From: Amia ocellicauda
Lineage: Eukaryota > Chordata > Actinopteri > Amiiformes > Amiidae
Direction: 5' to 3'
NCBI RefSeq assembly: GCF_036373705.1
Contig: NW_027102714.1
Span: 62,001-126,000, forward strand
DNA: 64,000 bases
Numbering within the stretch: the first letter of the stretch is position 1; every line of letters begins with the position of its first letter. The notes beneath the pieces are model-generated. The model had not been told where the DNA came from. It saw only the letters and a list, made by a program, of their open reading frames with translations, and made no database searches. A program made the translations under genes and the position numbers. Shown in pieces: positions 10,125-17,857 of this stretch.

Positions 10125-10721
10125 ATGTCCAGCGACATCAACATGAAACCCCGCAAGAAACAATCCCGGGCAAGGGTTCCTGTACTCACCAATTTGAAGA
10201 TTGAACGCTCCTGGGTGTTGTTCTGGGGGGGTCGACGGGGTTACCGCTTTAAAAGGGATCCCAGCTATGTTGGAGTGGAGCTTTTTGCTTTGGGAGAGAA
10301 GGAGGGTACGTTGGAACCTTTTGAGACGGTGATTGAATACTCTTTTGAGGACTGGTTGAAGGTGATGGCATGGAGAGACCTGGGGCTTGTGGATAAGACT
10401 CTAGAAGGCTTGCAAGAGGGTCCAAGAGAAGGCGAAACGGAGTCTCCGACTCAGAGTTTTGAAAGGTGTGAATGGGAAAGCTTGCAGAACTACGGTACAG
10501 TGGTGAAGAGTCTATCTCTAACTACTGATCGTAAGGTTTTGTTTAGCAGTACCCTGATTACAAACCCTATTGAAGGGGTTGTGGAGGATCCAGAAAAACA
10601 GGTTACTGAAATTATGTTTGACGCCGTGGACTGGCCGTTCTTGAAAGAGGTCATAAACTGTATAAATGATGGTTTTGACATCTTGACCAAATGTTCACAA
10701 CTGGATTCTGTTAGAAGTTGA
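10125..10721 (+). CDS. unknown Polinton protein, 198 residues
   Basis: First gene inside the left TIR, starting at an ATG in CAACATG. The N-terminus is basic (KPRKKQSRAR), followed by a folded-looking region rich in W and G (SWVLFWGGRRGYRF), an acidic middle and a C-terminal helix-like segment (VDWPFLKEVINCINDGF). I see no signal peptide, membrane segment or catalytic motif and do not recognise the family. Its position, next to two other accessory genes and away from the capsid block, suggests an early or host-interaction role, but that is inference. The protein from the second element copy (62868-63464) is identical. Confidence 0.7.
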   Translation: MSSDINMKPRKKQSRARVPVLTNLKIERSWVLFWGGRRGYRFKRDPSYVGVELFALGEKEGTLEPFETVIEYSFEDWLKVMAWRDLGLVDKTLEGLQEGPREGETESPTQSFERCEWESLQNYGTVVKSLSLTTDRKVLFSSTLITNPIEGVVEDPEKQVTEIMFDAVDWPFLKEVINCINDGFDILTKCSQLDSVRS

Positions 10722-10733
10722 ATATGCTGGATT

Positions 10734-10835
10734 ATGGATTATATATCCCCCTTGAATGACGACGACGATGATAAAACAGACGACCTGTGGGGGGTTGGAG
10801 GGGGGTCTGACGGCTCAGGGTCTACTCTCTTCTAA
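10734..10835 (+). CDS. short acidic open frame
   Basis: An ATG-started frame of 33 codons, rich in Asp (NDDDDDK) and then Gly/Ser. It lies between the first two accessory genes and is present in both element copies. No similarity recognised; it may not be an independent gene. Confidence 0.25.
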   Translation: MDYISPLNDDDDDKTDDLWGVGGGSDGSGSTLF

Positions 10836-10850
10836 GAGGGCGGTGTGTCG

Positions 10851-10878
10851 TGACGTAGTGAAGAGATAGGATAAAAGG
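10851..10878 (+). promoter_or_regulatory. TGACGTA motif and TATA-like box before second gene
   Basis: TGACGTA at 10851-10857 repeats the motif found three times in each TIR. GGATAAAAGG follows at 10869-10878, about 36 bases before the ATG at 10914. Together they look like a core promoter with a CRE/ATF-like site. Confidence 0.5.
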
Positions 10879-10913
10879 CGCAACAATTCATTCATGGTTT
10901 AAAATTAAAGAGA

Positions 10914-11762
10914 ATGTCTTACCCGAAAGCTGCGGACGTCGACAGGCTCTACAGGCCTCTTCAAACCCGGGATCACCCCTGGTTCTATTCCCCAGATTTT
11001 GTATACACTCCGGAACCCTCTGACTGCGGTTACCCTCCAAGACCTCAGACCCCGGTCCCTCAGGACGAAACAACATGCGGAGCGATGGATGTCCAAATGA
11101 GTCTCGGGGATCCCCAGCCTCTGGAGCTCATGGAGGGCCTCGATTTTGCCAAACTGTCTACCGTCTGTGCGTCTCAGGAGGGGGTCAGTCCAATGGATGT
11201 AGAAACACCCCACAAACCACCAGGCGACCCAATGAGCATCGGACTGTCTCGGGGGCGTGATGAAGACGCAGGATTTATGCCCGGGGTAGGTGTCCAAGTA
11301 AGCAGAGTGGTTAAAAGCACCCTGGTGTATATTCTGAGTGCTCTCATCGACCGAGCTCTGAAAGAAGTCTGTCGGGGGTGTGAAGTGAATCACCCCAGTC
11401 AGTTGAGACACAGTTGTTTGTTTGAACCAGACCGTTACTATTTCCTGTTCTATTTCAACGTGTTTTACAGAAGACTGAACAAACCGTGGCTGAAACCGGC
11501 ACTAATCAAGGCTCTGTCTTACTCCCACATACATGTCACTGCTGGACAAGTCCAGAAAATCATAGATGAGATTTTGCTGGAGCTGAAAAAGGAGCCGTTT
11601 ATAATAGAGAAACTTGGGCAGCTGCTCAATGACCTGGATGAGCCAAGTAGAAAAACCGCTGGCAAGCTAAAAGCTTATTTCTTCCGTAAAGAAGTTAAAG
11701 CTGGGGGCAGCGACGAAGAATTCGACATCTACGCCACTGATTCAGACTCTGACCTGAACTAA
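10914..11762 (+). CDS. unknown Polinton protein with Cys/His motif, 282 residues
   Basis: The ATG-started frame has three parts. The N-terminal 125 residues or so are Pro-rich and probably disordered. A central segment contains C-x2-C-x3-HPSQ-x2-H-x-C (from CRGC to HSCL), a likely metal-binding cluster, followed by an aromatic stretch (RYYFLFYFNVFYRRL). The C-terminal region is helical (QKIIDEILLELKKEPFIIEKL) with an acidic, Ser/Asp-rich tail. I do not recognise the family. It sits just upstream of a Bcl-2-like gene, which suggests a host-modulating accessory block comparable to early regions of small DNA viruses; this is inference from position. Confidence 0.72.
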   Translation: MSYPKAADVDRLYRPLQTRDHPWFYSPDFVYTPEPSDCGYPPRPQTPVPQDETTCGAMDVQMSLGDPQPLELMEGLDFAKLSTVCASQEGVSPMDVETPHKPPGDPMSIGLSRGRDEDAGFMPGVGVQVSRVVKSTLVYILSALIDRALKEVCRGCEVNHPSQLRHSCLFEPDRYYFLFYFNVFYRRLNKPWLKPALIKALSYSHIHVTAGQVQKIIDEILLELKKEPFIIEKLGQLLNDLDEPSRKTAGKLKAYFFRKEVKAGGSDEEFDIYATDSDSDLN

Positions 11763-11774
11763 GGGACTTTGAAC

Positions 11775-12281
11775 ATGGGGAATGTTCTGGACTGCTGCTG
11801 CAACTGGTTCTGTCATCAACACTCTGCAGCTAACCTGAGAGCGCTATTACACCATGTGCTTGACAGAAAAGTAGCCAACGCGAGCCTTTTCTCTACAGAT
11901 TTAACCATCGATGAGGATCAACTTTCAAACCTGGAAAAGTTAATGGTTGCTGTAACAAAGACCGGGGGGTATGAACACTGGGATGAAGCGCTCAAGGGGG
12001 CCAAGAATGATATTAGGCCATTTCATCAACATCTGTATGACCTTTTACTGAGCATGTTTAATACCCCTCTGTTTACTTTTAAAATAGGTCATATTGTTGT
12101 TTTATTTACATATGTAACTGAGGTGTGTGCCTACAAGATAAAGAAACAGGTATTTGTTGATATAGATCAAGTAACCAATCATCTGATTTCTTTTTGTCTA
12201 GACCGTAGAAAAAATTGTTGTGTATGTTATACTTTTCTCAAATGTCTAAAAAGGGGTATCTGCTCTCCTGAAGTTGAATAA
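11775..12281 (+). CDS. probable Bcl-2-like apoptosis regulator, 168 residues
   Basis: The ATG at 11775 gives an N-terminus MGNVLDCCC. The region MFNTPLFTFKIGHIVVLF followed by TYVTEVCAYK lines up with the BH1 region of Bcl-2 (LFRDGVNWGRIVAFFEFGG), with the key Gly kept and Arg replaced by His. The following VDIDQVTNHLISFCLDRR matches the helix after BH1. The size is close to adenovirus E1B-19K. A BH2-like Trp and a C-terminal membrane anchor are not evident. Instead, Gly2 plus three cysteines could allow myristoylation and palmitoylation, although Asp6 is not ideal. Bcl-2 homologues have been reported in adintoviruses. A role in blocking mitochondrial apoptosis is inferred. Confidence 0.55.
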   Translation: MGNVLDCCCNWFCHQHSAANLRALLHHVLDRKVANASLFSTDLTIDEDQLSNLEKLMVAVTKTGGYEHWDEALKGAKNDIRPFHQHLYDLLLSMFNTPLFTFKIGHIVVLFTYVTEVCAYKIKKQVFVDIDQVTNHLISFCLDRRKNCCVCYTFLKCLKRGICSPEVE

Positions 12282-12298
12282 AAAACCTTGTATAAAAA
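12277..12298 (+). promoter_or_regulatory. polyA signal and TATA-like box before integrase
   Basis: AATAAA overlaps the end of the preceding gene, and TATAAAAA follows at 12291-12298, about 40 bases before the integrase ATG at 12338. This suggests a transcription-unit boundary here. Confidence 0.45.
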
Positions 12299-12337
12299 CT
12301 TTGCGCATAGTGTGGGTCTGTGTGTTTATTTGGCAGA

Positions 12338-13429
12338 ATGACTCGGCAAGCTCCCCAAATGCATGAACTATACTACAACCCAGCCACGATTGGGGGTTTG
12401 GCGGGTAAGAAGGGTTTTCAAAGGGGACTCGCTGAGGCCGGTGTGAAGGTTAATGATGTGGTTGTTTCAGAATGGTTACGGGAACAAGACGCCTATACCT
12501 TACATAAACCTCTCAGGATTAACTTTAAAAGAAACCGTGTATATGCAACTGACATAGACTCACAATGGCAAATGGATCTAGTCGATATGTCAAATTTATC
12601 AAAACATAACAATGGTCACAAATTTATGTTGATGTGTATCGATGTGTTATCAAAATATGCCTGGGCTCGCATTCTACATAATAAAACAGGTCGGGCGGTG
12701 ACAAGGGCCTTTGAGGATATATTGTCCCAGGGACGATGTCCTAAAAAACTGCAGACTGATAAAGGAAAAGAGTTTCTCAACAGAGAATTTCAGAATCTAC
12801 TGAAGAGACACAAAATACATCATTTCACCACCGGCAATGAGCTTAAGGCATCGGTGGTGGAGAGGTTTAACCGCACCATAAAGACCAAAATGTGGAGATA
12901 TTTTACAGCGGTCAACACGTTCAAGTATTTTGATAAAGTTCAGGATTTTATCGATGCTTACAACCAAGGGTATCACGCCAGTATTAAAATGAAGCCTATA
13001 GATGTTGATCAAAGTAATTCTTTTAAGGTCTATAAAAAATTATACGGCCCATTTATTAAGAAGGGGAAAACTACTTATAAGTTCAACATCGGCGATGTGG
13101 TTCGCGTTTCAAAGCTAAGGAGTACTTTTGCCAAAGATTATGAACAAACATTTTCTGACGAATATTTTACAGTTACCGAACAGGTGGCTAGAGACCCCCC
13201 CGTGTACCGGTTAAAAGACTATGACGGGGAGGATATAGAAGGAACGTTTTACGAAGCCGAGTTACAAAAAATTATTGTGGGTAAAGACATTGTATACAGA
13301 GTTGAAAAGATATTAGCTGAGAAAACCCAGAACCGGAAAAAATATGTGTTGGTGAAATGGCTTGGATGGCCTGAAAAGTTCAATAGTTGGGTCCCTGAAC
13401 AACAGGTTTGTGATATTCAAGCCTTATAA
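12338..13429 (+). CDS. INT: Polinton integrase with C-terminal chromodomain
   Basis: A 363-residue retroviral-type (rve/DDE) integrase, started at the first ATG (12338). The N-terminal region has the Polinton-type YYNPATIGG and SEWLREQDAYTLHKP motifs. The catalytic core shows WQMDLVDM (D80), LQTDKGKEF (D141) and VVERFNRT (E175). An SH3-like segment follows (GDVVRVSK, about 250-310), then a chromodomain at about 317-357 (YRVEKILAEK, YVLVKWLGW, SWVP). It would cut and join the element ends in the nucleus, producing the 6-bp duplication seen. The chromodomain may direct insertion to modified histones. The penton ATG follows its stop by 4 nt. Confidence 0.95.
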   Translation: MTRQAPQMHELYYNPATIGGLAGKKGFQRGLAEAGVKVNDVVVSEWLREQDAYTLHKPLRINFKRNRVYATDIDSQWQMDLVDMSNLSKHNNGHKFMLMCIDVLSKYAWARILHNKTGRAVTRAFEDILSQGRCPKKLQTDKGKEFLNREFQNLLKRHKIHHFTTGNELKASVVERFNRTIKTKMWRYFTAVNTFKYFDKVQDFIDAYNQGYHASIKMKPIDVDQSNSFKVYKKLYGPFIKKGKTTYKFNIGDVVRVSKLRSTFAKDYEQTFSDEYFTVTEQVARDPPVYRLKDYDGEDIEGTFYEAELQKIIVGKDIVYRVEKILAEKTQNRKKYVLVKWLGWPEKFNSWVPEQQVCDIQAL

Positions 13430-13433
13430 CAAC

Positions 13434-14231
13434 ATGCCCGCCGGTGTGAGTGGGTCATTACATTCGATACTCAAGATGGAATCAGGAGGCTTCTACGTGA
13501 CTCTACCCAGTAACGCCTCTCTCGATATATACCCTAAAAATGAAATATCCAGTTACACGGTACAATTTGGAAAATCTATAGATCTAAGGGGGTCGTGGGA
13601 AGTGGGGTTGGCGGAAATACAGTATCCTTACACTTGGGCTGTTTTACAAGATAAGGATGCCACCTTCGCCATTTTTGACGATGTTAAAAAGAGTCAATGG
13701 ACATTCACGATGCAAGGAGGTTATTATGACAATGTGGATACAATATTAGATGAGATGCATAAACAGTTCTCAGAAGGCACCCCCAACATCAAGCTATATT
13801 ACAACCCTATTAAAAACAGAGTGTACAAGGTGTCAAAACCTGGTATTAGCATTCAAACCAAAGGACAACTGGGGCGTATATTAGGGTTCTATTCTGACAC
13901 AGAGAGCAGGTTCTCAGAAGTGGTGGCCCCCTTCCCGGCTGACATCAGGGGCGGCTTTTACACTCTTTATGTGTATACGGATATCATAACACACCAGAGG
14001 GTCGGGGATAGCTATGTCCCCCTTTTGAGAAATGTACTTATTAAAGGTAAAAGCAATGACATGGTCACAATTACTTATGACAAGCCACACTACGTACCAG
14101 TCTCAAAGACCCACTTTGACAACATCACGATCGAAGTAAAATCGGATCAGAATATCAACGTACCCTTCCGCTTCGGTAAAGTTATTGTCAAACTACATTT
14201 TCGACCCCTGAAACAGTGTGTACATTATTAA
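13434..14231 (+). CDS. minor capsid (penton) protein
   Basis: About 265 residues from the ATG at 13434. A second ATG at 13476 starts MESGGFYVTLPSNAS, which matches how Polinton/adintovirus penton proteins usually begin, so the shorter 251-residue form is plausible. Motifs such as GSWEVGLAEIQYPYTW and the beta-rich pattern fit a single jelly-roll vertex protein. It would form the pentameric vertices of an icosahedral particle with the major capsid protein two genes downstream. It is packed between integrase (4-nt gap) and the core-like gene (1-nt gap). Confidence 0.88.
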   Translation: MPAGVSGSLHSILKMESGGFYVTLPSNASLDIYPKNEISSYTVQFGKSIDLRGSWEVGLAEIQYPYTWAVLQDKDATFAIFDDVKKSQWTFTMQGGYYDNVDTILDEMHKQFSEGTPNIKLYYNPIKNRVYKVSKPGISIQTKGQLGRILGFYSDTESRFSEVVAPFPADIRGGFYTLYVYTDIITHQRVGDSYVPLLRNVLIKGKSNDMVTITYDKPHYVPVSKTHFDNITIEVKSDQNINVPFRFGKVIVKLHFRPLKQCVHY

Positions 14232-14232
14232 A

Positions 14233-14721
14233 ATGGCTACCTCGAGGGGTTATGTAGATCCTAGCGCCTATGTGGATTATTACAAGATGCAAGCCGGGAA
14301 CGGCTTGCCCGGTTTTGTAGGAGCCCCCACAATGTATGGAGCCGGTCTAGGAGGACTCTTTCGTGGTCTCTTTAGAATGGCCGTACCCATGCTTAAGAGA
14401 GGCTTTGCTATAGCCAGACCCCACTTGAAATCAGCGGCTAAAAATATTGTTAGTGACGTGTTCACCAATGTTATGAACCGGGCAGCTAGCCATGAGCAGC
14501 AGGAGGGTTCGGGTCTCATGGTAATGGCGAGGAGGGGGGGTAAAAGAAGAAACAGTATGTGTCCACCAGGGCGACGAAGATCCGTGGCTAACAAAAAACG
14601 AAGAAGCTCTCATTCTCCAACATATCGTGGAAACACTCGGAGAAGGAAGCAGCACAAGAAAAAACCTGCAAAAAGAAAGTCTCAAAGAAAGACAAATAGA
14701 GCCTCAGGATACATCTTTTAA
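14233..14721 (+). CDS. basic virion core-like protein
   Basis: 162 residues from the ATG at 14233. The N-terminal part has a Gly-rich, amphipathic segment (GLPGFVGAPTMYGAGLGG, LFRGLFRMAVPMLKRG) and a helix (PHLKSAAKNIVSDVFTNVM). The C-terminal half is extremely basic (GGKRRNS, RRRSVANKKRRSS, KKKPAKRKSQRK). This resembles adenovirus-type core or membrane-active virion proteins (pX/pVI-like) placed between penton and major capsid genes in adintoviruses. It likely binds packaged DNA or the capsid inner face. The name is by layout and composition, not by a fold I can verify. Confidence 0.65.
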   Translation: MATSRGYVDPSAYVDYYKMQAGNGLPGFVGAPTMYGAGLGGLFRGLFRMAVPMLKRGFAIARPHLKSAAKNIVSDVFTNVMNRAASHEQQEGSGLMVMARRGGKRRNSMCPPGRRRSVANKKRRSSHSPTYRGNTRRRKQHKKKPAKRKSQRKTNRASGYIF

Positions 14722-14723
14722 AA

Positions 14724-16031
14724 ATGTCTTTTGTCCACAGTCTATCGGAAGAATGCGTCAAATCAGAACTGGATCTGTTTACAGTTCCATACACTCAAAC
14801 GAGTATAGATAAGAGCATATATGTAGAGATACCCCCTCTTTCCGCAATTTCAGATACGGCCCCTCTGGAGTTTTTTATAGCTGGCAATGGCGAGGATTAT
14901 ATTGATTTGAATAACACATTTATTTTAATGAACTGTAAAGTGACTGATGAGGATGGCGATGCAATCGAGAAGACGGCCAACGCTGGGGTCATCAATTACC
15001 CGGTGGCCACCATGTTTTCACAGGTGGATGTGACCCTGGGAGATCGGCTCATTAGTCAAAGCAGCAATACTTACCCCTATAGGGCCATGATGGAGTGTAT
15101 CCTTAATTATAGTGAGGAGACCCTAAGCAAACAGTTCAGCCCCGGCCTTTTCTTCAAAGACACCCCGGAAGCTATGGACGACCAGGATCCAGAGGGACTC
15201 AATAAGGGTTTGCAAAAAAGAACGGCCTTTTCAACAGAAGGGAGGACCTTTAAGCTAATGGGACATATTCATGCAGACATATTTTTCCAAGAAAAACTCA
15301 TGCTCAACGGGGTAGACATTAAAATTAAAATGATCCGTAGTAAAAGTGCTTTTTGTCTGATGACCCCTGATACTGAAAAATATAAACTGACCATATTATC
15401 GGCCTCGCTGTTTGTGAAAAAAGTATCCGTCTCCCCGGCGGTTAAACTAGGACATGCGCAGGCTTTAATGACGGCAAACGCCAAGTACCCGATCGAAAGA
15501 GTCTATATGAAAGTCCACAGTATCCCCGCAGGGACACGGGTGATGAACCAGGAAAATCTGTTTCTAGGCCAGCTCCCAAAACAGGTTATTATAGGTCTCG
15601 TGGATAATGATGCATTTACCGGGGTTTACAACAAGAACCCCTTTAACTTTAAACATTATAACGCGGAATTTATAGCACTGTACGTCGATGGTGTGCAGGT
15701 TCCATCCAGACCTTTTCAACCTGACTTTGAAAACGGCAACGCGGTTCGTGAATATTACAGTCTAGTACTGGCTACGGGTCGCCATCTCAAGGATCAACCT
15801 CTGCTGATCGATCGCCGGGAATACTGCAGCGGTTACACCCTGTACGGTTTCAACCTGACCCCTGACGAAGAGTGTGGACAACATTTTTCACTGATGAAGA
15901 CGGGCAATATGCGTTTGGAGATGCGTTTCAAGCAGCCTCTACCACGCACTGTAAATATGGTCGTGTATGCTGTGTTTGACAACATTATTGAGGTGAATCA
16001 GAGGAGAAACGTTCTGTATGATTATTATTAA
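14724..16031 (+). CDS. MCP: major capsid protein (double jelly-roll)
   Basis: 435 residues, the usual length for Polinton/adintovirus major capsid proteins (hexon-like). Characteristic stretches are PLEFFIAGNGEDYIDLNNT, LISQSSNTYPYRAMME, GLFFKDTPEAMD and REYYSLVLATGRHLKDQ. Two successive beta-barrel domains are expected, with trimers building the particle facets. The start ATG lies 2 nt after the core gene's stop, and the protease ATG lies 1 nt after its own stop. Its presence shows that the element can in principle encode particles, not only transposition functions. Confidence 0.93.
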   Translation: MSFVHSLSEECVKSELDLFTVPYTQTSIDKSIYVEIPPLSAISDTAPLEFFIAGNGEDYIDLNNTFILMNCKVTDEDGDAIEKTANAGVINYPVATMFSQVDVTLGDRLISQSSNTYPYRAMMECILNYSEETLSKQFSPGLFFKDTPEAMDDQDPEGLNKGLQKRTAFSTEGRTFKLMGHIHADIFFQEKLMLNGVDIKIKMIRSKSAFCLMTPDTEKYKLTILSASLFVKKVSVSPAVKLGHAQALMTANAKYPIERVYMKVHSIPAGTRVMNQENLFLGQLPKQVIIGLVDNDAFTGVYNKNPFNFKHYNAEFIALYVDGVQVPSRPFQPDFENGNAVREYYSLVLATGRHLKDQPLLIDRREYCSGYTLYGFNLTPDEECGQHFSLMKTGNMRLEMRFKQPLPRTVNMVVYAVFDNIIEVNQRRNVLYDYY

Positions 16032-16032
16032 A

Positions 16033-16591
16033 ATGAACACCAGAGAGCTCAACCACATCATGAATGCCCTGGACGGCTCACGGAAAGTGTTTCAAGGAGT
16101 CTACGCCTGCGACCAGCTGCCTAAATTTAAGATCAAGAATTTACCTGCAATGTACATAATCAACACACACCCTAAAAATATGCCCGGAGAACATTGGCTG
16201 GCTATTTATCTAAGGGAGGACCGCCGTAAGGGAATTTTTTGATTCCTATGGAAACCCCCCGGATTTCAGACCTTTCCCTCGGAAGATCAATAACTTTCTG
16301 CTCAACAACTGTCAAGAAACCATTTACAGCGGTCGTCAAGTACAAAGTCTTCAGACCTTCACTTGTGGTCAACACTGTGTGTTTTTCTTATATCATAGAT
16401 CTAAAGGAAGGTCATACCCCGATATTATGTCCTTGTACAGTGAGGATTTAGGCCAAAATGATAAAAAAGTGGCAGAGTTTGTCAGGACACTGTGGACCCC
16501 CCCTTATAACACAATTACTTACGACCCTAGCCAGCCATGTATACAGATGGGGTGTTCTTGTGAGGATTTTAAAAGATGTCATGCGTGTTAA
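16033..16591 (+). CDS. PRO: adenain-like cysteine protease region (interrupted)
   Basis: A region with the features of the adenovirus-type (C5/C48) maturation protease: a GEHWLAIYL block with the catalytic His near the N-terminus, followed by blocks resembling the family's Asp/Asn and Cys motifs. In this family the enzyme trims capsid and core precursors during particle maturation. It follows the major capsid gene by 1 nt. The region is not a single open frame and looks broken, probably one or two times. Identity rests on motif order and position. Confidence 0.75.
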
Positions 16592-16769
16592 AGTGAAAAA
16601 ATAATGAAAACAGCCTTTGAATCATTAGTTTTGTTTTTATTCAGCACAAATCTTATACAAAGCAGGGTTATGTTATAAATAAATGTACAACATTTGAAAA
16701 TAAAAAATAAAAATAAAAAAATGGTTTGTCGGTTCCTTATTTACAGGGGAGACAAATAAAAACATGAGA
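16592..16769. terminator. convergent 3' ends / polyadenylation region
   Basis: This AT-rich gap separates the plus-strand block from the minus-strand block. It holds AATAAA-type signals on both strands (for example AATAAA near 16678 on the plus strand and its complement TTTATT near 16634), suiting two transcript sets that end facing each other. Confidence 0.5.
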
Positions 16770-17513
16770 TTAATAAGCTTCCCAACGATGGATAGATCCT
16801 GAGGAGGGTTGCTCAACACGGTCAGAGTAATGAGATATCGGCGTCAGATCAGTCACCACCTCTTTACACAGACGGATTTTTTGTCGCATTTCCTGGTTAG
16901 GGACTGTTGATTGGGGTATGTTCAGACAGGCCATCGCCTGTAGGAAAGCATTCCAGCCTACAGGTCGGCGACTATCGGGTACCTTATTAGTGCTAGTGAC
17001 ACTCTTCAACAAATCAAACATGTGTGAACCTTTGAGCAGTTGTCCTTTAAAAGCAAATTCACCCTGTTCATTCCAAGTCGTTACCCGCGGTTTCTGAACC
17101 ATTTTGTGCAGAATATATTCTGCATGTCTTTTGCTTCTGGCCGGCATGTTTCTCAAAACATCCGTTACAACATCTCCCTCTGAACTCTCAACAGGTTCGG
17201 GCACCGCAACATCTTTATCAACCGTACCCCCCGCATCAGTCCCAGAACCATTTTCTTGAGAGGCCATGGTTAAAGTTAAAATGTTTTGATCTTTTTCACC
17301 CTGTCTAACCAGACGGAGGTAGAGCTGTAACGTGTTGCTATACATCTGGGCTTTGGAATACTGATTTAAATCGGCCCTGGCCAGTATAGCTTTCATTTCA
17401 GAGTCCAGGTTGTTTTCGGCCGTTTGTCTAATGGGCTCTGGCCCGACAACATTTTTTCTCAGTTTCTCAAGCTGCTCCTGAGGGATCAAAAACATTTTCT
17501 GAGCATATTCCAT
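16770..17513 (-). CDS. unknown Polinton protein, 247 residues
   Basis: The last gene of the minus-strand block, starting 2 nt after the stop of the 111-residue gene. The N-terminal part is helical (IPQEQLEKLRKNV; SEMKAILARADLNQYSKAQMY), the middle is acidic and probably disordered, and the C-terminal part has RHAEYILHKM, TWNEQGEFAFKGQLLKGSHMFDLL and VGWNAFLQAM. I recall proteins of this layout (short helical repeat, then a GSN/GSH-x-DLL motif) in other Polintons, but no function is known to me. Its place beside ATPase and small virion-like genes makes a structural or packaging role possible. Confidence 0.65.
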   Translation of the reverse strand: MEYAQKMFLIPQEQLEKLRKNVVGPEPIRQTAENNLDSEMKAILARADLNQYSKAQMYSNTLQLYLRLVRQGEKDQNILTLTMASQENGSGTDAGGTVDKDVAVPEPVESSEGDVVTDVLRNMPARSKRHAEYILHKMVQKPRVTTWNEQGEFAFKGQLLKGSHMFDLLKSVTSTNKVPDSRRPVGWNAFLQAMACLNIPQSTVPNQEMRQKIRLCKEVVTDLTPISHYSDRVEQPSSGSIHRWEAY

Positions 17514-17515
17514 TA

Positions 17516-17851
17516 TTAACCCACTCTGGAAGCTAGAAGACTGGTTAGGAAAGGCACGGCTATGCTCAACAGCGGTCCTATAAAACCTCCGGTTTGATTA
17601 ATCTTCTTTCTTTTTCTTTTAATAGAATACTTCTTATTAGCGATGATCTTGATAACCGCTTTTTGTTTTTTGAGTTTAGAATGTTGAGAAGGGGTTAGGG
17701 GTATATTACCGCGTAAGATGTTAAAAGCTATTTCACACAGGGTCTCGATCAAATCCGAGGGGGCCCCTGCCAGCACAGCTTTCCTATGGCACGGGCTCCC
17801 CTCAAATAACATTTGCAAAAGCGGCAGATTTCTTTTAATCCGAACAGACAT
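17516..17851 (-). CDS. small basic protein with hydrophobic tail, 111 residues
   Basis: The N-terminal half (RNLPLLQMLFEGSPCHRKA, DLIETLCEIAFNILRGNIP) resembles a short conserved Polinton protein. The middle is very basic (KLKKQKAVIKIIANKKY, KRKRKKINQ). The end is GGFIGPLLSIAVPFLTSLL, a glycine-led hydrophobic helix like those of membrane-active virion peptides. It starts 6 nt after the ATPase stop. A virion-associated role is inferred from composition and neighbours. Confidence 0.7.
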   Translation of the reverse strand: MSVRIKRNLPLLQMLFEGSPCHRKAVLAGAPSDLIETLCEIAFNILRGNIPLTPSQHSKLKKQKAVIKIIANKKYSIKRKRKKINQTGGFIGPLLSIAVPFLTSLLASRVG

Positions 17852-17857
17852 TCTTAT

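Noticed and set aside
12338-13429. Retrovirus or LTR retrotransposon because of the retroviral-type integrase
   Set aside because: No reverse transcriptase, LTRs or primer site are linked to it. The polymerase B, capsid and ATPase genes and TIRs show it belongs to a Polinton.
14280-14794. Minus-strand frames opposite the core-like and capsid genes
   Set aside because: They are antisense shadows of strongly supported plus-strand genes.
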